Source of the DNA: Kingella oralis
GTDB taxonomy: Bacteria; Pseudomonadota; Gammaproteobacteria; Burkholderiales; Neisseriaceae
Assembly (NCBI GenBank): GCA_905373195.1
Contig: CAJPSG010000051.1
Span: 1 to 7,062, forward strand
Direction: 5' to 3'
Length of the DNA: 7,062 bases
A model generated the notes under the pieces. That model searched no databases, was not told where the DNA came from, and was given only the letters and a program-made list of their open reading frames with translations. Position 1 is the first letter of the stretch, and each line of letters opens with the position of its first letter. Of this stretch, positions 1-5,472 are shown piece by piece. The position numbers and the translations under genes are program-made.

Positions 1-990
1 ATCGCTGGGGCGTTGGGGGGCTATTCTGGGTTCGGCTTCGCTGGTGGTTGGGGTGCCGAAGTTTGCTTCGTTTGATTGTGCTTCGTTTGGCTGTGCTTGG
101 TGCAAACTTTCGGTTTTCAGGCTACCTTGTGTGCTATGGGCATAGGGTTCTATATCGGAGAAATCTACCATTAAGCCATCGGTGGCTTTGATGTTTTTGT
201 TAATGGCGTAAGGTCCTGTCCATAGGGCGTAGCGTTCTTGGTATTGGGCTTCGTAGGCGTTGGTGGTGGGTTTGATGAGTAGCTGTTGGTTGTTTTTGTC
301 TATGGCAAAGTATTCCAGCTTGGTTTGGGCTTTTAGGGTTTCGGCGTTGTAAAGATGCAGCTCGGTGCGGCTGCGGATGGTGCCAAATACGTCTATGTTG
401 ATGAACATGATGGTGTCGGCGTATTGGGCGGGGACGATTTCTATGCCGCGTAGAAAGAAGACGGTTTGAATGAGACTGTTGAGAAAGGTGGTGTCTTGGG
501 GATTGGTAATTAGGGTTTCGTTGCGATAATCGCCTTGCCCATTGATGTTGAGACCGATGTTGCTGGTGGAGTTTGCGCCACCTGTTTTGCTGCGAACATG
601 GCTGGGGGAATTGAGCACGGATGTTGATTGGGTGTTGCTGCTTAGGGTGTCGGCGGTAGTGGTAGCTGTGGTGGTGTAGTTGGGGTAGGCGTAGCTGGTT
701 AGGGTGTCGGGGATGTTGGTGTATTCGCCGCGTAAGAGTGCGCTCACAGAATAACGCCCGCCTGTGATGGTACCTGAGCCTTGGTCGCCCATGGTGGAAA
801 CGTATAAAGCAACGCGCCTGCCTTGGAGATTATGTAAGTCCATATTCTTGATGGCGGCGCGTGCGGATGCGGTTACGAGTTCTTGTTCTACGGCGAAGCG
901 TTTGCCGCCGCCGTGGGAGGGGATGCCTGTTAGGGTGCCGCAGGCGGTGAGAAATAAAACTAGGGTTAGGGGGAGGAGTTTGCGGAGCAT
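1..990 (-). CDS. mafA: MafA-family outer-membrane lipoprotein, partial (3' end off the window)
   Basis: I recognise this as neisserial MafA (multiple adhesin family A), a surface lipoprotein reported as a glycolipid-binding adhesin and usually encoded upstream of MafB polymorphic toxins and MafI immunity proteins. The frame is open for 330 codons from ATG at 990 to the window edge with no stop. Residues 1-17 are a lipoprotein signal peptide with lipobox LTAC (Cys17), followed by the family hallmark [15 protein letters not shown]. Other family stretches are MGDQGSG and GGRYS (about 65-80), [44 protein letters not shown] and VDFSDI (275-280). An AGGAAA ribosome binding site (997-1002) lies 6 bases before the ATG. 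The tail after residue 287 begins inside a DUS-like sequence and continues with a low-complexity Asn/Glu/Ala and then Pro-rich stretch. The gene already exceeds the roughly 310-320 residues I recall for meningococcal MafA. It is divergent from the XRE regulator. Adhesin function and a downstream mafB are inferences; family identity is firm. Confidence 0.9.
   Translation of the reverse strand, partial: MLRKLLPLTLVLFLTACGTLTGIPSHGGGKRFAVEQELVTASARAAIKNMDLHNLQGRRVALYVSTMGDQGSGTITGGRYSVSALLRGEYTNIPDTLTSYAYPNYTTTATTTADTLSSNTQSTSVLNSPSHVRSKTGGANSTSNIGLNINGQGDYRNETLITNPQDTTFLNSLIQTVFFLRGIEIVPAQYADTIMFINIDVFGTIRSRTELHLYNAETLKAQTKLEYFAIDKNNQQLLIKPTTNAYEAQYQERYALWTGPYAINKNIKATDGLMVDFSDIEPYAHSTQGSLKTESLHQAQPNEAQSNEANFGTPTTSEAEPRIAPQRPSD
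116..127 (-). repeat. DUS-like 12-mer inside mafA, one mismatch
   Basis: The minus strand reads AGGTAGCCTGAA, one base from AGGCAGCCTGAA. It is translated as part of QGSLK (residues 288-292 of MafA), exactly where the conserved family sequence gives way to the low-complexity tail. Confidence 0.75.
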
Positions 991-1077
991 GGTGGATTTC
1001 CTAGATTGGAGTGATTGAAATTTGATAAACTGTTAGCGAATTGTAAAGGCATGTTTTTTACAAATCTACCAACTGGA

Positions 1078-1096
1078 AGTTTGCATGATGCAAACT
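1078..1096. promoter_or_regulatory. Perfect inverted repeat, candidate operator of the divergent mafA / XRE promoters
   Basis: AGTTTGCA-TGA-TGCAAACT is a perfect 8-base inverted repeat with a 3-base centre. It lies 40 bases before the XRE start and 87 bases before the mafA start. There is no T-tract, so it is not a terminator. Its size and symmetry suit a dimeric helix-turn-helix repressor, and the adjacent gene encodes one. A weaker palindrome around ATGCAT (1103-1108) follows and could be a second site. The inference is autoregulation of the XRE gene and possibly control of mafA. The plus-strand promoter is not clear: TTGCAT (1081-1086) and the A/T-rich stretch at 1111-1121 are possible elements, and the former would overlap the repeat. 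Confidence 0.55.
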
Positions 1097-1135
1097 GTGA
1101 ATATGCATTTTTAAATAATATAGGAAGCCTGTTAA

Positions 1136-1549
1136 ATGAAAATTTCTGAAAAAATCCGCGCATTGCGTGAAGAAAAACAATGGTCGCAAGAAGAGATGGC
1201 AGCCAAATTGGATATGTCGCGCAATGGCTATGCCAAAATTGAACTGGGCAAAACTAAGCCTAACATTGATAAATTGCTCAAAATTGCTCAGTTATTGGAT
1301 GTGGAAATATCTGATTTATTTCAAGCGGATGAAAAAAATGTTTTGGTTTTTATGAATAGTGAACATTTGCATGAAAACAGTAAACAAATTGGCAATTATT
1401 ATAGAGATTCTGCTGATTTTGCAGCAGAGCAAGAAAAATTGCTGATGATTATTCAACACAAAGACGAAATTATCGCGCAGCAAAATAGGGAGTTGGCAAC
1501 ATTAGAAAAACTGGTCGCTTCATTGGAATTACGCCTGAAAGAACAATAA
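1136..1549 (+). CDS. XRE-family helix-turn-helix transcriptional regulator with C-terminal coiled coil
   Basis: This 137-residue protein is probably a sequence-specific DNA-binding regulator. Residues 4-62 form a Cro/C1-type (HTH_3) domain: the start KISEKIRALREEKQWSQEEMA is typical, helix 2 is near 17-25, the recognition helix near 28-36 (SRNGYAKIE), then GKTKPNIDKLLKIAQLL and LFQ. Residues about 95-135 are rich in Glu, Lys, Gln and Leu with heptad-like spacing, suggesting a coiled coil for dimerisation. AGGAAG (1122-1127) is 8 bases before the ATG and supports the start. The gene is visibly more A/T-rich than the flippase gene that follows. It is divergent from mafA across a 145-base gap with an operator-like repeat, and 20 bases upstream of the flippase gene, with which it probably shares a transcript. 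The domain call is firm; targets are inferred from position only. Confidence 0.88.
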   Translation: MKISEKIRALREEKQWSQEEMAAKLDMSRNGYAKIELGKTKPNIDKLLKIAQLLDVEISDLFQADEKNVLVFMNSEHLHENSKQIGNYYRDSADFAAEQEKLLMIIQHKDEIIAQQNRELATLEKLVASLELRLKEQ

Positions 1550-1557
1550 ATTAGGTT

Positions 1558-1569
1558 TTCAGGCTGCCC
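1558..1569 (-). repeat. DUS 12-mer (11/12) abutting the flippase start codon
   Basis: TTCAGGCTGCCC ends at the base just before the flippase ATG. The AGG at its centre (1561-1563) is the nearest Shine-Dalgarno-like sequence, 6 bases before the start, so the uptake sequence may double as ribosome binding site. Confidence 0.85.
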
Positions 1570-2763
1570 ATGAAACTGCTCAAAGATAGCCTTATCTACC
1601 TGATTGGCGAACTCGCCGCCAAAGCCCTGCCTTTTTTGCTGCTACCCTATCTCACGCGCAAATTTGGCGCGGCGGGCTATGGCGATTTGTCGTATTGGCA
1701 AACGCTGTTTTCGCTGCTGATTATCGTGTTGAGTCTGAGCCAAGATGGCGCGCTCACGCGCTATTTTTATGTGTATGGCAAACGCAATTTGCCCAGCGTG
1801 ATGCTGGCGGGCTACGGCTACACCGCGCTGGTTACGCTTGCCGCGCTGGGCGTTGCTGCCGCCGCGCAGTCCATCAACCTTGCTGCGGTAACGTGCGCCG
1901 CCGCCGCGCAAAGCGTTTTGGGCGTGCAGCTTGCCTATCGCCAATGCCAAAAACGCGCCCTGTCCTATACGCTTATCCAAACCGCCAGCGGCGTGCTCAC
2001 CAGCTTGCTCACCGTTGCGTTGCTGGAAACCACCCACGCCGCGTCCATCGCCATCCGCTTTGTCGCGCTGTTGCTGGGCAACGCCGCCGTGTCCCTCGCC
2101 GCCTATGCCCTTATCCCCAAAAATCGCCATCGCCTAAGCCTGCGCCGCCTGTTTCAGGCTGCCCAATACATCTTCGCCTTTGGCTTGCCGCTTGTGTTGC
2201 ACCACGCCAGCGGCTTTATCAAAGGGCAGCTAGACCGCATCGTTATCCACCAGCACTACGCTGCCGAACAGCTCGGCATCTACGCCGCAGGCTTGCAGCT
2301 TGCCAGCATCCTCAGCATCCTGCTGCTCGCCACCAACAAAGCCATCGTGCCGCATTATTATCAAGCCATCAAACAAGGCAGCCTGAACGCCGCCAAAATC
2401 CGCCGCCTCGCCCTTGCCAGCCTTGCCGTTAGTCCTCTGCCCGCCCTTATCGCATGGCTGCTGCCCAACGCCTTGTTTACATGGCTGCTGGGCGCGCCCT
2501 ACGCAGGCAGCCAGTATTACGCCAGCCTATTCCTGCTCGGCTTCGGGCTTACCCTGCCCTACTATCTGCTGGTGAACCACCTGTTTTACCACGGCAAAAA
2601 CAAGCGCATCGCCCTGATTTCTGTGCTGTCCACGCTGGTTTACCTTGCCGCGCTGTTTGCCACCGCCCGCATCGGCATCCAATGGATACCGCTGGCAATG
2701 ATTGCAGGCAATGCCGCGATTTTGCCGATTTTGTGGCTGAATGTGCGGGATGAGGCAGCCTGA
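1570..2763 (+). CDS. Oligosaccharide flippase family protein (Wzx/PST type, polytopic membrane protein)
   Basis: This 397-residue, strongly hydrophobic protein resembles the polysaccharide transporter (PST/Wzx) branch of the MOP superfamily, which moves undecaprenyl-linked oligosaccharides across the inner membrane. The N-terminus has the family pattern of a short amphipathic start, then LLLPYLTRKFGAAGYGDLSYWQTLFSL (24-49). A second typical segment is QLDRIVIHQHYAAEQLGIYAAGLQLASIL (220-248). Hydrophobic segments lie near 8-28, 42-58, 78-98, 103-122, 135-152, 160-182, 198-212, 238-258, 281-299, 315-337, 347-366 and 370-390, giving about 12 membrane spans. The length is near the low end for the family. 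The ATG follows an uptake sequence with only a weak ribosome binding signal and lies 20 bases after the XRE gene. The coding sequence contains three DUS copies (residues 195-199, 269-273 and the last codons with the stop). No glycosyltransferase or polymerase is adjacent, so the substrate (pilin glycan, capsule or LOS) cannot be told. Confidence 0.85.
   Translation: MKLLKDSLIYLIGELAAKALPFLLLPYLTRKFGAAGYGDLSYWQTLFSLLIIVLSLSQDGALTRYFYVYGKRNLPSVMLAGYGYTALVTLAALGVAAAAQSINLAAVTCAAAAQSVLGVQLAYRQCQKRALSYTLIQTASGVLTSLLTVALLETTHAASIAIRFVALLLGNAAVSLAAYALIPKNRHRLSLRRLFQAAQYIFAFGLPLVLHHASGFIKGQLDRIVIHQHYAAEQLGIYAAGLQLASILSILLLATNKAIVPHYYQAIKQGSLNAAKIRRLALASLAVSPLPALIAWLLPNALFTWLLGAPYAGSQYYASLFLLGFGLTLPYYLLVNHLFYHGKNKRIALISVLSTLVYLAALFATARIGIQWIPLAMIAGNAAILPILWLNVRDEAA
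2153..2164 (-). repeat. DUS 12-mer (11/12) inside the flippase gene
   Basis: TTCAGGCTGCCC encodes part of FQAAQ (residues 195-199), just before a predicted membrane span. Confidence 0.85.
2376..2387 (+). repeat. Perfect DUS 12-mer inside the flippase gene
   Basis: AGGCAGCCTGAA encodes part of QGSLN (residues 269-273), in a probable loop between membrane spans. Confidence 0.9.
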
Positions 2764-2764
2764 A
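2753..2764 (+). repeat. Perfect DUS 12-mer supplying the flippase stop codon
   Basis: AGGCAGCCTGAA overlaps the end of the flippase gene. Its GCAGCC gives the final Ala-Ala and its TGA is the stop codon (2761-2763). Confidence 0.92.
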
Positions 2765-2811
2765 AACCCAAACGGAACAACAACAGCTTGCCACCCAAGC
2801 CATTCTCAATT

Positions 2812-2823
2812 AGGCAGCCTGAA
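2812..2823 (+). repeat. Perfect DUS 12-mer, intergenic
   Basis: AGGCAGCCTGAA, same orientation as the copies at 2753 and 2873. The three are spaced about 60 bases apart, with no inverted partner close by. Confidence 0.92.
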
Positions 2824-2841
2824 ATCAAGCCTAGCCGTAGG

Positions 2842-2862
2842 GTGTGCAGCTTCGCTGCGCAC
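2842..2862. repeat. Small hairpin with TTC loop, REP-like
   Basis: GTGTGCAGC-TTC-GCTGCGCAC gives a 9-base stem (one G-T pair) with a 3-base loop. It is preceded by GTAGG and lies between two DUS copies. No T-tract follows. It resembles the short dispersed palindromic elements common between bacterial genes; copies elsewhere in the genome cannot be seen from here. Confidence 0.5.
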
Positions 2863-2872
2863 GCAGTTTGCA

Positions 2873-2884
2873 AGGCAGCCTGAA
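2873..2884 (+). repeat. Perfect DUS 12-mer, intergenic
   Basis: AGGCAGCCTGAA, unpaired, on the right flank of the small hairpin segment. Together with the copy at 2812 it brackets about 49 bases. Confidence 0.92.
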
Positions 2885-2967
2885 ACCTTTGCCAAATCCT
2901 GCAACCGATGGCGCAGCGGCTCGCCGACATTATTCCAACCCGCAAAGCCTTATTGAATACACCCTTT

Positions 2968-2984
2968 GGCGACGAGCCGTCGCC
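2968..2984. repeat. Short GC-rich hairpin
   Basis: GGCGACG-AGC-CGTCGCC is a perfect 7-base stem with a 3-base loop, downstream of the flippase gene. On the plus strand it is followed within 12 bases by TTTTAGTTTT (2991-3000), so it could contribute to termination of the XRE-flippase transcript. Confidence 0.45.
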
Positions 2985-2995
2985 GCTCCATTTTA

Positions 2996-3044
2996 GTTTT
3001 CAGGCTGCCTCACGACTTTGGTAACAGTAAGGCAGCCTGAAAAC
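2996..3044. terminator. Inverted pair of DUS copies, possible terminator after the flippase transcript
   Basis: GTTTTCAGGCTGCCT (2996-3010) and AGGCAGCCTGAAAAC (3030-3044) are perfect 15-base complements around a 19-base loop. Each arm contains a perfect DUS. Inverted DUS pairs act as terminators in Neisseria. No clear T-run follows on either strand, so the function is less certain here than for the neighbouring tighter hairpin. Confidence 0.5.
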
Positions 3045-3048
3045 AATT

Positions 3049-3084
3049 AGGCAGCCTGAAAACACCCCCGTTTTCAGGCTGCCT
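3049..3084 (-). terminator. DUS-pair hairpin, probable spoT terminator
   Basis: AGGCAGCCTGAAAAC (3049-3063) and GTTTTCAGGCTGCCT (3070-3084) form a perfect 15-base stem with a 6-base loop, starting 9 bases after the spoT stop codon. In the spoT direction the stem is followed by AATTGTTTTC, a modest T-rich tract. Each arm holds a perfect DUS. This is the best intrinsic-terminator candidate in the window. Confidence 0.75.
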
Positions 3085-3093
3085 CAACCGCAA

Positions 3094-5253
3094 TCAAACC
3101 CGCGTAACCTTACGCACCTGTGGAATCTGATGCAACGCCGCCATCACCACATTCAAATGCGCCAAATCGCGCACATTCAAATTAAACCGAAATTCCACAA
3201 AGCCTTCCGTGCCGCTTTGCGATTTGGACAGCGTGTCCACCGAGGCGATGTCTGCGCCGTTGTCGGAAATGGCGGAAGTAATCGCCGCCAGCAGCGCGTG
3301 CGCATCCAGCGAGTAAACCACCACCGCCGCGTCATACGTTCTGCTGGCGTTGTTGGGCAGCATGCCCCAATCGGCATCAAGCTGATGTTCGCTGTCGGTT
3401 TTCAGCAGCGTGGCGCAGTTGTCGCGGTGGATGATGACCCCTTGGTCGGCAACGATTACCGCGCGCACGCTATCGCCCGGTAAAGGCAAGCAGCATTTGC
3501 CCAAGTGAACGTGTGGCATATCGTTGCCGTTCACTTGAATCGGGCTTAATTTCACTTCGCCGCCCCAATGTTCACCCGCCAAATCGGCAATTTCCATCGC
3601 CACCGACACGGGCAACAGCCGCCCCATGCCCACTTGATACAACACGTTTTCAAACGTTTGTTTTTTCTCTTCCAGCGATTGCAAATATTTGTCTTTCAGC
3701 GTTTCAGACTGCGCCACTTTTTTCGGCAGTAGGCTGTTTAACGCGCGGGCGAGCAGGCGTTCACCCAAGGCAATCGCATCGGCATGGCTGGTGTTTTTGA
3801 TGTAGCTGCGGATGGCACTGCGGGCGCGGCTGGACTTGGCAAAATTGAGCCAAGCGGGGTTGGGCTTGCCATGCGCGGAGGTGATGATTTCCACCGTGTC
3901 GCCCGTTTTAAGCGTGGTGTTAAGCGGCACGGCAACGCGGTTCACGCGCGCGCCCACGCAGCGATGCCCGATGTCGGTGTGGATGGTGTAAGCAAAATCA
4001 ATCGGCGTGGCGCCGCGTGGCAGCGTGATAATTTTGCCTTTGGGCGTAACGATATAGACTTCGTTGGGGAACAAATCCACCTTAACGTGTTCCAAAAATT
4101 CCATCGCGTTAGCACTGCGCGCTTGCAAGTCCAAAATATTTTGCAGCCATTGGTTGGTGCGCAGCGTGGCTTCGTCTTCCTTGCTGGATTGGTATGCCCA
4201 ATGGCTTGCCACGCCCACTTCGGCGATGGCGTGCATTTCGCGCGTGCGGATTTGCACTTCAATCGGCAAGCCGTATGGGCCTGTGAGCGTGGTGTGCAGC
4301 GATTTATAGCCGTTGGATTTGGGGATGGCGATGTAGTCTTTGATTTTGCCGGGGCGCGGCTGATACAGGCTGTGCAACGCGCCCAAAGCGGCGTAACACG
4401 CGGGAACGCTGTTCACAATCACGCGAAAGCCGTAGATGTCCAACACTTCTTCAAATTTGAGTTTTTTGGACAGCATTTTTTGATGGATGTTGTAGAGATT
4501 TTTCTCGCGCCCGCGAATTTGCGCTTCAATATTGCAGGCAACAAGGCGCAGGTTGATGTCGCGCAACACGCGGTCTATCACGTCGTGGCGATTTTTTTTG
4601 AACGCGGTCATGGCGCGTTTGAGAATTTCGTAGCGTTTGGGGTGCATGGCGTAAAACGACAAGTCTTGCAGTTCACGGTAAACGTGGTTCAGCCCCAAGC
4701 GGTTGGCGATGGGAGCATAGACTTCTAGCGTTTCGGTGGCGATGCGGCGGCGACTGGCGGGGCTTTTTGCGCCCAGCGTGCGCATATTGTGCAGGCGGTC
4801 GGATAGTTTGACGATAATCACGCGCACGTCTTTGGTCATCGCTAAAATCAGTTTGCGAAAGCTCTCGGCTTGCTGCTCGGCTTGGCTGTCAAATTTGAGG
4901 TTTTCCAGCTTGGATAAGCCGTCCACCATTTCGGCGATGGTGTCGCCAAAATCGCTTGCCATTTGCGCTTTGGTTACGGGGGTGTCTTCCAATACATCGT
5001 GCATCAAGCCTGCGCTGAGGGTTTGGATGTCCATGTGCCAACGGGCAAGCTCGGTGGCAACGGCGATGGGGTGGGTGATGTAGGGCTCGCCGCTTTTGCG
5101 CGTTTGCCCATCGTGGGCGCGGAAAGCGTAGGCGCAGGCGGTTTCAAGCTGCTGTTGTTCGGCATCGGAAAGATAGCTGGCTTCTTGAAAGAGCTTGTTG
5201 CGATAGTCGGCGGTTAGGCTGTCGTAAGAGGCTTGGGGCGAGGGAATGGGCAT
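3094..5253 (-). CDS. spoT: Bifunctional (p)ppGpp synthetase / hydrolase, SpoT type
   Basis: This 719-residue cytoplasmic enzyme makes and degrades the stringent-response alarmones ppGpp and pppGpp. Domains in order: an HD hydrolase (about 45-200) with intact metal-binding residues, HPIAVA at 61 and HDVLEDT at 85-91; a RelA/SpoT synthetase domain (about 240-350) with GREKNLYNIHQKM, YGFRVIV, KDYIAIPKSNGYKSLHTT (305-322) and EVQIRT (332-337); a TGS domain (about 390-450); a linker with CCLP (587-590); and a C-terminal ACT domain (about 640-719). The intact HDxxED motif marks SpoT or a bifunctional Rel rather than a hydrolase-dead RelA. The synthetase motif is KIKD (303-306), close to the RXKD form of bifunctional enzymes and unlike the EXDD of RelA. 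There is no clear Shine-Dalgarno before ATG 5253. The frame stays open upstream to 5461 without ATG, GTG or TTG, so this start is kept. Location after gmk and rpoZ supports the symbol. Confidence 0.95.
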   Translation of the reverse strand: MPIPSPQASYDSLTADYRNKLFQEASYLSDAEQQQLETACAYAFRAHDGQTRKSGEPYITHPIAVATELARWHMDIQTLSAGLMHDVLEDTPVTKAQMASDFGDTIAEMVDGLSKLENLKFDSQAEQQAESFRKLILAMTKDVRVIIVKLSDRLHNMRTLGAKSPASRRRIATETLEVYAPIANRLGLNHVYRELQDLSFYAMHPKRYEILKRAMTAFKKNRHDVIDRVLRDINLRLVACNIEAQIRGREKNLYNIHQKMLSKKLKFEEVLDIYGFRVIVNSVPACYAALGALHSLYQPRPGKIKDYIAIPKSNGYKSLHTTLTGPYGLPIEVQIRTREMHAIAEVGVASHWAYQSSKEDEATLRTNQWLQNILDLQARSANAMEFLEHVKVDLFPNEVYIVTPKGKIITLPRGATPIDFAYTIHTDIGHRCVGARVNRVAVPLNTTLKTGDTVEIITSAHGKPNPAWLNFAKSSRARSAIRSYIKNTSHADAIALGERLLARALNSLLPKKVAQSETLKDKYLQSLEEKKQTFENVLYQVGMGRLLPVSVAMEIADLAGEHWGGEVKLSPIQVNGNDMPHVHLGKCCLPLPGDSVRAVIVADQGVIIHRDNCATLLKTDSEHQLDADWGMLPNNASRTYDAAVVVYSLDAHALLAAITSAISDNGADIASVDTLSKSQSGTEGFVEFRFNLNVRDLAHLNVVMAALHQIPQVRKVTRV

Positions 5254-5309
5254 GAGCTTTTGGGATGGGGTAATTTGCGAAGGGATGGTTCGGGCTGGAT
5301 GAAACTTGA

Positions 5310-5350
5310 TTTCAGGCTGCCTTTGGGGCGTGAGTTTAAGCAGCCTGAAA
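5310..5350. repeat. Imperfect inverted pair of DUS copies in the spoT leader
   Basis: TTTCAGGCTGC (5310-5320) and GCAGCCTGAAA (5340-5350) pair over 11 bases around a 19-base loop. The left arm is a perfect DUS (5311-5322); the right one (5338-5349) begins AA instead of AG. It lies 57 bases upstream of the spoT start, so in a transcript from rpoZ or the small gene it would sit in the spoT leader. Confidence 0.7.
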
Positions 5351-5395
5351 AGGGAATGGATGCGTTTGGCGCATGGGTGGATGTTTGGGGCAATG

Positions 5396-5461
5396 AGGCA
5401 GCCTGAAAACCGTGCAACGAGTATTGTTGTGGCACACGGTAAACGAGTTTTCAGGCTGCCT
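5396..5461 (-). terminator. Compound DUS-pair hairpin after the small secreted-protein gene
   Basis: AGGCAGCCTGAAAAC (5396-5410) and GTTTTCAGGCTGCCT (5447-5461) form a perfect 15-base stem. The 36-base loop folds again, with ACCGTG (5409-5414) against CACGGT (5435-5440) and CAAC (5415-5418) against GTTG (5426-5429). The structure starts 11 bases after the stop of the small minus-strand gene and separates it from spoT. No T-run follows, so it may be a partial terminator or RNA-stabilising element. Confidence 0.55.
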
Positions 5462-5472
5462 TAACGCAACCC

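Larger units (their letters stand above)
2764..3093. other. Intergenic region between convergent flippase and spoT, filled with DUS copies and hairpins
   Basis: This 330-base stretch lies between the stop codons of two convergent genes. I find no convincing gene. It contains six perfect DUS copies wholly inside it plus the one overlapping the flippase stop, and two further small hairpins (2842-2862 and 2968-2984). A plus-strand frame at 2908-3024 would give 38 residues starting MAQRLADII, but it has no ribosome binding site and its 3' part runs through a DUS. It could at most be a remnant. Confidence 0.8.

Noticed and set aside
764..1018. Plus-strand open frame of 84 residues
   Set aside because: It lies antisense to the well-supported start of mafA, has no family resemblance and no convincing ribosome binding site.
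1695..2432. Plus-strand open frame of 245 residues overlapping the flippase gene
   Set aside because: It is an alternate-frame reading of G/C-rich coding DNA, very rich in Arg, Pro and Ala, and has no recognisable domain.
2511..2518. Partial AGGCAGCC inside the flippase gene
   Set aside because: Only the first eight bases agree with the DUS and the essential CTGAA end is missing.
2908..3024. 38-residue plus-strand frame starting MAQRLADII
   Set aside because: It has no ribosome binding site, a stop just upstream and a DUS read as its C-terminus. At best it is a decayed remnant.
2753..3084. Repeated 12-mers considered as a CRISPR array
   Set aside because: The repeats are too short, occur in both orientations with irregular spacing, and match the known neisserial uptake sequence.
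3784..4728. Plus-strand open frame of 314 residues
   Set aside because: It is antisense to the conserved synthetase and TGS regions of spoT and has the His/Phe/Val-rich composition of a shadow frame.
5254..5460. Open upstream extension of the spoT frame
   Set aside because: It contains no ATG, GTG or TTG, passes through four DUS copies and has no SpoT-like sequence, so it is probably chance.
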